Below, piece by piece: positions 1-9,523 of a stretch of 12,553 nucleotides of DNA. The first letter of the stretch is position 1. Each line of letters opens with the position of its first letter. The DNA comes from Geosiphon pyriformis (taxonomy: Eukaryota > Glomeromycota > Glomeromycetes > Archaeosporales > Geosiphonaceae), in assembly GCA_016748015.1 (NCBI GenBank), contig JAAOMT010000471.1:88053-100605 (forward strand), given 5' to 3'. A program made the position numbers and the translations under genes. The notes under the pieces were generated by a model. That model made no database searches and was not told the DNA's origin. It worked only from the letters and a program-made list of their open reading frames with translations.

Positions 1-2
1 AT

Positions 3-104
3 CAAAATGGTTTAGCTGTAATAAATAAAAATGATGGATTCCTCGGTTTAAATGATATCGAAAAATTGCTGGTGCTCAGAAATGCGGTGATGGAAGTGGG
101 GTAA
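3..104 (+). pseudogene. Possible 3' end of an unknown gene, cut by the window edge
   Basis: A frame is open from base 3 to a TAA at 102-104, 33 codons with no start in view. The peptide includes GFLGLNDIEKLLVLRNAV, a mixed helical-looking composition less biased to Lys/Asn/Ile than random AT-rich frames here. It could be the last exon of a gene starting left of the window, or a remnant of one. I do not recognise the protein. Low confidence, because a frame this short can arise by chance. Confidence 0.2.
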
Positions 105-375
105 AATTTGGAGACATATCGTTGATATTGCAGTGTGTCAAATCAATTTCTTTGTATTGCCTTTTAGGTAGCCTAGCAGGGAGGAAATGTGATTTTCTTC
201 AACGTCCTAAATTAGAAAACTTCGCTGAAATGAAATCTTGTTATAAAACCTCAAAAATTACTAGGATCACAAGATTTTTTTCCATTGAGATTATCAGTTT
301 GAAAAAAAAAGAGTAATTAGTAATCAAATTAAGGATCGACAATGAAATGATTATTAATTAAAATCGTAGACCTCT
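105..375. other. Upstream region of the plus-strand SDR gene; no gene seen
   Basis: AT-rich DNA between the open frame at the left edge and the duplicated block. A 64-codon frame at 122-316 starts only at TTG and has no recognisable features, so I do not call it. A TATAAAA-like string lies near 241-247, too far from the start codon at 424 to assign as a TATA box. Confidence 0.4.
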
Positions 376-390
376 TAATCTAATCACTAT
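376..390 (+). promoter_or_regulatory. Conserved 15-bp upstream block shared with the inverted gene copy
   Basis: TAATCTAATCACTAT occurs here 33 bp before the start codon of the plus-strand SDR gene. The same 15 bases occur in reverse complement at 4432-4446, 82 bp before the start codon of the minus-strand copy. It marks the outer end of the recognisable duplication. Because it outlasts more diverged bases next to it, it may be a promoter element, but that is inference. Confidence 0.35.
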
Positions 391-423
391 CGAATATATT
401 TAAGTTTCATAAAATCGATTCAA

Positions 424-1737
424 ATGGTTGCAAAGGATACTCGGGTTATTATCGTAACTGGAGCTGTATGATCTTTTTAATTTTCTTTGTTTTAAGCGAG
501 TTAGTATTAAACCTTCAAAATATTAAGCAATTAACTCTAAACTTCTCTGATTTTAATTTCAACAGAATAAGGGAATCGGTAAAGCAATAGTTAAAGGTAT
601 TGCTAAAGAATATGCTCGTGACCAGCCTGGAGCCTCTCAAAAACTCGTCCTCTATCTCACAGCACGAGATATAGAACGTGGAACCCTGGCTCTTCAAGAA
701 TTAAGCTCAGAATTAAAAAAGGATCGAGTATTAGTCTCTGATGGCGGCTTAGTTGAAATTAAATTTTTTCAACTAAATGTTATCGATGATGAAAGCGTTA
801 GGGAGTTTAAAAAGGCGTTTGAACATGAATACAAATTCGTTGATGTTTTGATTAATAACGCTGGTATCAGTGAGTATAATTGAACCTAATTAATTCATAA
901 AAAACTTCTGATATTTACTTAAAAAAATTGTAATAGGGCGTAATTTCAACGATAATAAACTAGAAATAGCAAAAGAAACATTAGAGACCAATTATTACGC
1001 CTTGAAAAAGGTGAATAAATCTTTTATTATTTTTTTTCTTATTACTCAAGTTTAGCTCACTAAAGTTTAGGTATTTCACTTCTAATTTTCAAAAGGTGAC
1101 CGAGATTTTCTTGCCAATTATACGAAATCCAGGAGGCAGAATTCTTCACATTGGAAGCAATGTGGGACTCTTAAATAGGATTTCATCTGAAAAACTTCAA
1201 AAAGCGTTCAGTAATGAACAATTGTCTCTCACCGGAGTTGATACATTAGTCGAAAAATATTTAAAAGATATTGATAATGGGGTTTATGTCAGTGAAGGGT
1301 GGCCGAATCATGGTATGCTAAAATATGGTTTAATTGTTGTAAGCTTTTTGTTTCCCGAAAATCTAAGATTAACTTGAAAATTATCTTGGACAGAATATTC
1401 GCCTTATATTTTTAGCAAAATCGTTGTTGTTGCCCATGCGAAAGCCTTATCACGTGAATTAGCAGTTCAAGGAAAACAAATTCATGTCCACGTTGTTGAT
1501 CCTGGTCATGTAAAAACTGATATGGCTGGCCCAAATGCACCAGGAACTGTTGGCAAGTTTTTTTATCATTTATTCCGTTATTTATTAGCTTTAAATTGAA
1601 TATTTTTTGCTCTTTAACATATTATAGAGGAAGGAGCTGATACCGCAATTTTTCTCTCTTTGACTGATGAAAGTAATATAAACTCTGGTAATGGGTTATT
1701 TTGGGTAAATCGAAAAATTCGTTCATGGGAGCAATAA
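424..1737 (+). CDS. Carbonyl-reductase-like short-chain dehydrogenase/reductase, copy 1 (six exons)
   Basis: Exons 424-465, 566-869, 937-1010, 1096-1312, 1394-1552 and 1628-1737 join in frame to 301 codons plus TAA. The product is a classical SDR resembling the monomeric carbonyl reductase (CBR1) group, which reduces carbonyl compounds with NADPH, usually in the cytosol. Visible motifs: cofactor loop TGANKGIG (12-19); TARD after strand 2, whose Arg favours NADPH; NNAG (111-114); catalytic Ser161; the long insert ending EGWP that is typical of CBR1-like enzymes; catalytic Tyr217 and Lys221 in YIFSK; and DPG followed by KTDM. There is no signal peptide or membrane segment. Introns 1-4 are GT-AG; intron 5 (1553-1627) is best read as GC-AG with donor GCAAGT. 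AATAAA overlaps the stop codon (1733-1738). It is convergent with a close copy at 4349-2979. The fold and family are clear; the true substrate is not known. Confidence 0.9.
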
Positions 1738-2538
1738 ATTTAATGCGAAAAACTAAACCCGAGGCGTCTATAAATAACCGACAAAATTCACTTTATTTAT
1801 ATTAATTATATATGCTTTTGAAAGTTTTAAATAAAATATTAGTTTCACTTAATAGGATGGACGAATCCTTAAGAATAGGTAGGTAAATTAACCCAACGCT
1901 AGTGATGCTAATAAAACTTATTTTCATTTAATTTTACTAAAATTAATTAGCCTCTAAAGGAAATTATTTTTTGGTTTAAATATTGGTCAATAAAGACCAT
2001 TTCAAAAAACCATAACTAAAAATTATCATGATAAACATAAGTTTTATTTTTAGTTTGCATTAATCAATCGGGAAATAGAATGCTTTTCATCAAAGCCACT
2101 TTAGATATAATAAACATATGTTTATATGTGATTTTTTTTACACCCAAAAAACTATTTTTATTAGCAACTAATAAAGCTTGTTAATATTAAGTAAAAAATT
2201 GTTGCATAAAAAATATATAAATAAAGGGTTTTCAATCAAAATTAAAAAATGACACGCATTAACAAGCTAACAATTTTAATTTTAATAAAACTTTAAAAAT
2301 TAAAATCTATCATTTTGATTATATTTTACTGTTTAAAAGTTCAATTCAATTTTTTTGATCTTAAAAATAAATTATAAAACTTGTTTTTTACAAAAAAAGC
2401 AATTTTTATTAAATTTGATAAACAAAAAAAAAACATTTTTTATTTAAAAATACCGGAAGAATGTTTTAAATGGCCTAAAAAAATTTTAAATTAATAATTT
2501 CAAATTACCATATTGTTAAAAACTCAATTACCTGGTAT
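1738..2538. other. AT-rich spacer between the convergent SDR genes; no gene seen
   Basis: Very AT-rich DNA with many stop codons in all frames. A second AATAAA lies at 1829-1834 and could end the plus-strand transcript. I see no RNA gene or coding exon. Similarity between the two SDR copies stops at the TGGGAG near 1731, so this stretch is unique spacer and not part of the inverted duplication. Confidence 0.5.
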
Positions 2539-2807
2539 CGACCCTTTACTTCTAAGAAAATACTTTTAAGCTATTTTCAATTTTCAATTTTTCATAAATT
2601 AACTTTAGCTTTCAGAATAATTAAAAAACTCCAAGCTATTTAGTGATTAAATTTCATTTCACTAAACACTACTTTAATAAAAAAATTAAAGTTTGAGAAT
2701 ACAAAGAAACCTAATAATGCAATTTTATATTATACTTATAAACACGATATACTGTCAAATCACTTTTTTCCCAACGAATAATTTCTGATTACTATCATAA
2801 TCTTTGA
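2539..2807 (-). repeat. Dispersed repeat, copy A (inverted relative to copies B and C)
   Basis: This non-coding segment matches the reverse complement of 6662-6957 almost throughout, with long identical stretches such as AAAGTTTGAGAATACAAAG and small indels, roughly 85% by eye. Shared landmarks in order are CGACCCTTTACTT, CTCCAAGCTATTTAGT, CTAAACACTACTTTAAT and a final GATTACTAT block. It has no coding capacity. It may be a non-autonomous mobile element or a segmental duplicate; I found no clear terminal inverted repeats or target-site duplication. Confidence 0.75.
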
Positions 2808-2978
2808 TTTTTCTTTAGCGTTAAATATTTCCGGTTAATAATGAATCTAATCACAAGGGAAATGGTTATTTAAAGTTTTTATGCCTGTTATAATTTATAT
2901 AAATTTGACACGTCCTACACATTCACGAATTACCGAACTTACTTATTGAATATATTACGATTATCTCAACATATATAA
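2808..2978. other. Spacer between repeat copy A and the minus-strand SDR stop
   Basis: AT-rich sequence with no feature I can support. It contains the 3' untranslated region of the minus-strand SDR gene, with no obvious strong poly(A) signal. Confidence 0.4.
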
Positions 2979-4349
2979 TCAATTAAAAAAACGATTATCA
3001 GTGACCGAAGCTTCGACGTAACGAGTCTCCCATGAGCGAATTTTTCGATCTCGCCAGAACAACCCATTACCAGAGTTAATATTACTTTCATCAGTCAAAG
3101 AGAGAAAAGTGGCGGTATCAGCTCCTTCCTCTATAATATGTCAAAGAACAAAAAATTTTTCAATTTCAAGCTGATAAAGAAATAAATAAATTAATAATAA
3201 TAATAACTTGCCAACAGTTCCTGGTGCATTTGGGGCAGCGTAATCAGTCATATCAGTTTTTATATGACCGGGATCAACGACGTGAACATGAATTTGTTTT
3301 CCTTGAGCTGCCAATTCACGTGATAAAGCTTTCGCATGGGAAATAAGAGCGATTTTGGAAACAACGTATGGCGATACATCTGTTCAAGATGATTTTCAAG
3401 TTAACATTAGATTCTCATTGCACAAAAAGGTTACAATAATTAAACCATATTTTAGCATACCACCGCTCGGCCACCCTTCACTGACATGAACCCCTTTTTC
3501 AACATCTTTTAAATATTTTTCGACTAATGTGTCAATTCCGGCGAGAGACAATTGTTCATTAGCGAACGCTTTTTGAAGTTTCTCAGATGAAAGATTAGGT
3601 AAAATTCCGAGAAGACTTCCCAAATGAAGAATTCTGCCCCCTGGATTCCGTATAATTGGCAAGAAAATCTCGGTCACCTTTTGAAAATTAGAAGTGAAAT
3701 AGCTAAACTTTAGTGAGCTAAACTTGAGTAATAAGAAAAAAACTAAAAAAAGATTTATTCACCTTTTTCAAGGCGTAATAATTAGTCTCCAATGTTTCTT
3801 GTGCAATTTCTAGTTTATGATCGACGAAAATACGAGCTAAACACGATTTTTGTAAGTATATATCAAAAGTATTCCATGAATTAATTAGGTTCAATTATAC
3901 TCACCGATACCAGCATTATTAATCAAAACATCGATGAATTTGTATTCATTTTCAATCACTTTTTTGAACTTCCTAATGCTTTCATCGTCGATAACATTTA
4001 GTTGAAAAAATTTAATTTCAACTAAGCCGCCATCAGAGACTAATACTCGATCCTTTTTTAATTCTGAGCTTAATTCTTGAAGAGCCAGGGTTCCACGTTC
4101 CGTATCTCGTGCCGTGAGATAGAGGACGAGTTTTTGAGAGGCTCCAGGCTGGTCACGAGCATATTCTTTAGCAATACCTTTAACTATTGCTTTACCGATT
4201 CCCTTATTCTGTTGAAATTAAATCAGAAAAGTTTAGAGTTAATTGCTTAATATTTTGAAGGTTTAATACTAACTCGCTTAAAACAAAGAAAATTAAAAAG
4301 ATCATACAGCTCCAGTTACGATAATAACGCGGGTGTCCTTTGCAACCAT
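2979..4349 (-). CDS. Carbonyl-reductase-like short-chain dehydrogenase/reductase, copy 2 (six exons)
   Basis: On the minus strand, exons 4349-4308, 4208-3905, 3836-3763, 3677-3461, 3379-3212 and 3130-2979 join to 318 codons plus TGA. All five intron positions and phases equal those of the gene at 424-1737. The SDR motifs are intact: TGANKGIG (12-19), NNAG (111-114), Ser161, EGWP, and Tyr217/Lys221 in YVVSK. A hand count gives about 44 amino-acid differences from copy 1 over some 300 shared residues. They cluster after Ser161 and around Tyr217, the parts that shape the substrate pocket in SDRs. There is also a three-codon length difference after KTDM. Intron 5 (3211-3131) has the same GC-AG donor, GCAAGT. 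After the shared SWE the reading frame continues 15 codons into unrelated sequence, giving a tail copy 1 lacks. It is probably active; its substrate may differ from that of copy 1. Confidence 0.9.
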
Positions 4350-4431
4350 TTTGAGTCAACTTTACGAAATTTAGTTTTAGTCTAAGATATATTTTTTTGA
4401 AGAAAAAAGACCATTTACGCGATATCATTTT

Positions 4432-4446
4432 ATAGTGATTAGATTA
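4432..4446 (-). promoter_or_regulatory. Conserved 15-bp upstream block of the minus-strand SDR copy
   Basis: Reverse complement of the block at 376-390. The distance from block to start codon is 82 bp here and 33 bp in copy 1, so about 50 bp has been gained here or lost there. The extra part holds a run of T/A tracts. This changes the proximal promoter and could separate the expression of the two genes. Confidence 0.35.
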
Positions 4447-6661
4447 TTGAATTATCTCATAATAGAATCTTGTTTAATACTAATAAACCCTTTGATAGTT
4501 TCAAGAGAATACAAAATTTAACTATCAATAACATCTTTTGATAATTTCACAAAATTTAATTACAAAAAACACTCTTCGATAGTATCAACAGAGAAAAACA
4601 AAAAATAATAATAGATAAATATAGTCCAAATTTGTAATTTAAAGACTGTGGGAATTTTTGAAATATTAATTAGCTTTGCTGGGCTATCTAAAAGGTAAGA
4701 CAAGAAGAAAAATTCCAGTCCTTAATCCTTCTAATTTTTGCGAATCCTGGCACTTTTTCTCCACAACCACTTTTTTTATTTTTAGCATGTCCTCACAATA
4801 TCCTTCATATTAAAAGCTCTATTTTCGATTTCTCTTTAACTCATTCGTATTATCTTCTAATTTCTAAACCTTCTGAATATACTGATTAGATTTATTTACA
4901 TTTTATTCACGCACTTGCCACGAGTTGATTCTTATTAGGTGTTCTGGTTGTATTGGGGATCTCTAATAAACTATCCATAATTAGGTCTTCAAGATCAAAC
5001 AATATTGTGCACCAACTAAATATTCATGCTCTTGTTTACAAAGAAAACTGAATTATTTTATTTACTGGCCATTTTTTTTCAAGTAAATAAATAAATACTT
5101 TGAAAAAACTTCTGGCAAGTCTTTTATAATGTATAAACCTTTTAAATAATTAGTTCAAGAATTAAATTTTTCACTAATTATAATTTACATTTTAAAAAAT
5201 ATCAGCCTTCTTAAGAAAATCTTTCAACTTTTTATTTTGTAGATAATACAGAAACGATGGTGCAATTTATCACGATACTGAATATAGTTAATATTCTTGC
5301 AAAATTTCAAATTTTATCGATTTTATCCAGGGATATTAAATATTGAATTTCTAAAAAATTCACCAAAAAAAGTTATGCGGAATAAATTCAATGATTATAA
5401 AGAAAAAAGATTCATTAACATTATTTTGTTATTTATATATTTTTTATGATTTATTATGTTTAGCTGCCATAAAAATTTTCGGGAAATTCAAAAGAAGATT
5501 CGTTGATTTCCAAGATCTATTTATTTTCAATTTCACTTTATTTATAAAATGTAAAAACTTGATGCTATAAATATTTGAACAACTAAGCATTGTGAGAATT
5601 TTAATCGAATTTGCATTCTATCCTTGCAGATTACGCGTTTCGTCGAAACTTTGATAACTGATAATCTTTTTTTAGGTGGTTATAAATTTTGAATGTAATA
5701 TCCTAAAGACCTCATATGAATGCTACAGAAAAAAATTATAGGCGAAAAAAATTTAAACTACAATTAATTAATTATCTAATAATTAAATATTGTATAAAAA
5801 TTTATCCTGAAAATCCACCAGAAAATCTAAATAACCTAAACTCATGAGGATCAAATTGTAGGCCAGACAGGTGAACCTAGATTGAAAAAAATTTATAAGA
5901 GGAATTTTGTTGGCTTAAAAAGTCTTTGGGGAGTTATTTGCTATTTTATAATAAAATATCACAACTTCATATCAATTTATGTTTGCTCGTTGTTATCAAC
6001 ATGGAGGACTTGTCATATAGCATATAAGAGAGGAAATCGCTGGGATAAAATTTATTTTGGTTCAATAATCGGTCGTAAAAATAACCATTGTAAAGAATAA
6101 GACTAAAAGTTGAGATATTTAAAAGAAAGTTTAGATAAGAAAAGTTATTGATTAAAATATAGCTACAATTGCTAATAAAATTATTTCAAGAATTGTAAGA
6201 AATATTTTCATATTGCTTGCTAATATAATCTTTTTTTCGTTCATTCAACCATACACTTCTGAGAAATGAAAATCTAATAAATTATTTAACCGCATCTTCA
6301 ACTCCAACAAGAAAAAGGGTATCACTTTGATATTTCTTTCAATAATAAAATTAAAGTATTACTATCAATGTAATAGGGTTGAAAAATTGGGTCATTTTTA
6401 GTCCTCCCTAAATATTCGTTAGAGTTAGAAATTGTGATAAAACTGATAACCAAGATCGGTAATTCGTTGAAAGGAATAATATATCTTAAATTTATGTTAA
6501 ACTAGAAAAGGGAATAAAAACTTTAAATAATTATTTCCTTCATTGTTCCACTTCCCCCTAAAGTAAGTTAGATTTATTATTAGTAGCCAGAAAGGTTTGA
6601 GGCTAAAGAAAAACTAATTTCTTTTAAAGGAATAATTATAACTAAATTAAAGAATACTATT
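4447..6661. other. Long AT-rich intergenic region; no gene seen
   Basis: I read all six frames for motifs and splice-joined exons and found nothing convincing. A 72-codon frame at 5882-6100 begins only at TTG and shows no domain. Near 4485-4595 there are three loose copies of a unit like TTTGATAGTTTCA followed by AAAATTTAA, about 40-50 bp apart, upstream of the minus-strand SDR gene. No tRNA-like cloverleaf or B-box was noticed. Confidence 0.5.
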
Positions 6662-6957
6662 AAACATTATAGTAATCAGAATGATTTCAAAGTTATTCGT
6701 GCATATAAACCATCTTCAGAGAAAATAAGATGTTGCAAAAAAGTGATTAGACAGTATATCATGTTTATAAGTATAATATAAAATTGCATTATTAGGTTTC
6801 TTTGTATTCTCAAACTTTAATGTTTTCATTAAAGTAGTGTTTAGTGTGCTGAAATTTAAAAACTAAATAGCTTGGAGTTTTTCAATTATTCTGAAAACTA
6901 AAGTTAATATATGTAATAAAAATGACTTATAAGTATTTTCTTAAAAGTAAAGGGTCG
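6662..6957 (+). repeat. Dispersed repeat, copy B
   Basis: The reverse complement of this segment aligns with 2539-2807 over its whole length, apart from short indels near 6681-6715 and 6905-6930. Identical stretches include CTTTGTATTCTCAAACTTTAA and TAGCTTGGAGTTTTTCAATTA. The outer end near 6951-6957 (AGGGTCGA) is where similarity stops, and no flanking duplication is obvious. A diverged same-strand relative lies at 11315-11550. Confidence 0.75.
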
Positions 6958-8904
6958 ACTCTTAAAAACCATTTAATGCTATCTCTCTGACTAATTTACA
7001 TCGTACGGTGAAATTTGGAAAAACATTTTTCTGGGAATTTTTAAGTAAAAAAAAAACCCATCACCTCTGTTAATTGGAATTAGAGTTTTTGCCTAATGTC
7101 ATATTAAAATGTCTCTTGCATAGAGTTTTCACAGTTTTCTGTATGCCCCTAATCTTTCCATAGAATTTACCATATCAAGCTCGCTCATGGTTGCACATTT
7201 CGTAGCCATTTTTTGGCGGGTAGATTTTTTGTTTACAACGAAGTTGATCAATTGATTAAGATAATTTCTATTGTTGTTCAGTTTGTTCAATTTCCACTCG
7301 CAAGGTAATGTTTAAATTTCAAAACTTGCGAGAAGTTTAAGATTTACAGATTATTAACCTCCTTGGAAATCTTTGAGATACCTGAAGTGAGTTACCCCTA
7401 TTTCTGCCTGCATAGATGAAGGGTTCATTCTTTTATTTCCTTAAGAAGGAATCACCAGTGATAACCCGGAGCCTGCAATTATGATATTATTCTTGTATAT
7501 CATTTAGTGTAATCTTCTTTTTTACTTATTCAAGAAAAGCTTCGCATCAATTTATTTTATTAGAAACAAGCTATTTTATTTTTCAAGAATTTTTTACTTT
7601 TATCAAATCTGAGCCGCATTAAAAACCTTTGAGGGTTTGGAAGAAAATCCAGATTTTTATTATTTGCTTACGAAATTTTAAATATCTATTATATTTTTCG
7701 TTCCTTCATTCATCAGTATCCCTATGTGAAAGGCACATGAAAAATTTTTCAAAGCTATCTAAAAAGTGACATATCTGCGGGTTTTCAGCGTGTCAGGGGC
7801 AAATGCAACATTTAGGAAAATCAGATGTGCATTTGTTTTCTTAAACAATAAAAATACAATGAGACTCAAACTATTTAACAAATGATATTACCATTAGAAT
7901 CTGTGTCAACAAAAATTTGTTTAGAAATTGCTTAAAGCAGAGTATATGAAAAGGAGCCTAGAGGTTGTACAAATTGTATCTCAGTATATAAAAAAGATTT
8001 ACAAGAATAACTAATATAGTCCCAAAGTTAAAAGGCTTCAAGTTGTTTTATAATTAATAAATTTTTTCATCAAAGTTTTGATTGAGAAATTTTCCAAGCT
8101 TCTTTAAAGAATTTAATCAGAAAAATTTTGTCAAACCATAAAATAAAATAGCATCACATTATTTTTTGTGTCTAAGTAAAAACATCTACCCACGGGGCAA
8201 AAATATTAATTCCGGTTGTAAAATTACCGGAAAAGACAAATATCAAAAGAAAGAACGAATTACAATGAAGATTCGAGAAACAAGTTACATGTGATAATAA
8301 AACCAGCATTTTTTCGTTTGGGCATCTGAACGAACTGGCAATAATGTGGTTATTATTTACTTAGATTTTTATGGAAATGTCTGGCAATCGTATCAACACA
8401 AATTAATTAGCCTTGATTAAATGAAGGTCAATCTAATAAGTGTTGAACCATAGTCTCTTTACATCGATGTAGTCAATAAAATAAACGAGCTACTCCCTAT
8501 TGGCATAGATTAAAAAAAGATATTAGATAAGATTAACCTTTAAAAGGCAATTCAGATGAAATACTTCTGAGAATATAAAATAAATTGTAAATGATTTTTG
8601 GATAAAAAGAAGTGCATAAAAAACTGGTAAATTAACATATTCTTTAATTTTATTATTATATAATAATCTTTTTTAATTAATGCTACACAATTTAGCTCCT
8701 GCATATGTATTAAACGATTTTTCGTATTAATCAAGATCTCTATTAATTGGATCTAGCAGATGCAGATTTTTTTATAAAGGCAAGTATCCTGGTATATCTG
8801 GCAATTTTATCAATCAAAATATCTAAACACTCACTGTTAATTCCAAATTTTCCCCTAAAAAGCGAAAATTATAAAAAAAACATTGAAAATTAAAATTCTT
8901 TCTC
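6958..8904. other. Long AT-rich intergenic region; no supported gene
   Basis: No recognisable protein domain, RNA gene or repeat array. Two small items: a 26-codon ATG frame on the minus strand at 7209-7129 in a locally GC-richer patch, and a 7-bp hairpin, TTCCGGT/ACCGGAA, near 8210-8233. The minus-strand frame at 8734-8552 has low-complexity composition and is not called. Confidence 0.5.
7129..7209 (-). CDS. Candidate small ORF or first exon, unknown
   Basis: An ATG at 7209-7207 opens 26 codons to TGA at 7131-7129. The peptide begins MATKCATMSELDMVNSM, and the sequence just before the ATG (CTACCCGCCAAAAA) is less AT-rich than its surroundings and looks like a possible leader. A GTGAAA that could serve as a splice donor overlaps the stop, so this could be a first exon. 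I found no partner exon and no homology. Very low confidence. Confidence 0.12.
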   Translation of the reverse strand: MATKCATMSELDMVNSMERLGAYRKL

Positions 8905-9089
8905 TTCAAACAAGGAATATACACTCCTTCGATTAGAAGTGGTTTGATTCGAAATGCGACAGAAATTCGTCAAACTATTCCTCTTCATCAACCAAATGGT
9001 CAACCAAATTATGGCAAAATATAATTCTCGAAGGACAAAACCTCGATTTTAGCAGAAAGAAGGAATTGATGGAGTCATTCATCAATTGA
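8905..9089 (+). pseudogene. Broken relative of the N/Q-rich protein at 10954-11205
   Basis: Translated from 8911, the frame reads QGIYTPSIRSGLIRNATEI and then a proline/glutamine-rich stretch, before a stop at 9022-9024. The neighbouring frame from about 9015 continues the homology with GQNLDFS and KELME, ending at TGA 9087-9089. Both halves align with residues 12-71 of the open frame at 10954-11205, so this is one ancestral coding segment broken by an indel between about 9005 and 9018. A middle stretch of the N/Q repeats is also shorter here. I do not recognise the family. Confidence 0.55.
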
Positions 9090-9411
9090 ATCATTGATAA
9101 AATTCAATATATATTGAAAAAGAATGGATGAGTGTTATTCTTGTTGATTTAAAAACTTATTCAAGAAGCTCAATCTAAAAACAAAAACTTTAGTGAAATA
9201 TCTTAAATATGTTTAAAATTTTTAACATTAATTAATAATGAAATTATAATATTTTAACATAAATTTAAAGAAGATAATAATAAAAACAAGTTTTCACCTG
9301 TTAATAATATAAAAAACAGTTAATGGATTCTTTTAAACTTACTGCTCTCTGTTTATTATTATTCTAATATTAGAATTTAGAATATATAAACTCTGATGCT
9401 TTGTTTTCATG
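9090..9411. other. AT-rich spacer left of the transposon; no gene seen
   Basis: AT-rich sequence between the broken N/Q-rich coding segment and the Tc1-type element. No coding, RNA or repeat feature noticed. Confidence 0.4.
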
Positions 9412-9413
9412 TA

Positions 9414-9443
9414 CAGTCATCTCCGAAATTAACGCCTGAATTT
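9414..9443 (+). repeat. Left terminal inverted repeat of the Tc1-type element
   Basis: Thirty bases starting CAGTC with core CTCCGAAATTAACGCC. They match the reverse complement of 10693-10722 except at positions 6, 7, 24 and 27. In this family the transposase binds just inside such ends. Confidence 0.9.
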
Positions 9444-9523
9444 ATTTTTTATACAGTTTTAAATGTTTATTTGATTTATTCTAAACCTAACTTATATACA
9501 TATAACTTTTTATATATATATAA

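Noticed and set aside
515-697. 60-codon minus-strand frame
   Set aside because: It is antisense to intron 1 and exon 2 of SDR copy 1.
1313-1377. The 1096-1377 frame, and its twin 3677-3396, as stand-alone 93-residue proteins
   Set aside because: They are exon 4 of the SDR genes read on into intron 4. Splicing at GTATGC (1313, 3460) restores the conserved catalytic Tyr-Lys exon, and the apparent start is only the GTG codon at the exon border.
4204-4428. 74-codon minus-strand frame
   Set aside because: It runs through the 5' flank, exon 1 in the wrong frame, and intron 1 of SDR copy 2.
5882-6100. 72-codon plus-strand frame
   Set aside because: It starts only at TTG, has no domain, and a frame of this length is common by chance in AT-rich DNA of this amount.
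8210-8233. Short hairpin TTCCGGT...ACCGGAA as a terminator or small RNA
   Set aside because: A 7-bp stem alone, without a gene next to it, is expected by chance, and bacterial-type terminators do not apply here.
8552-8734. 60-codon minus-strand frame
   Set aside because: Low-complexity Ile/Lys/Phe/Leu composition with no motif or supporting context.
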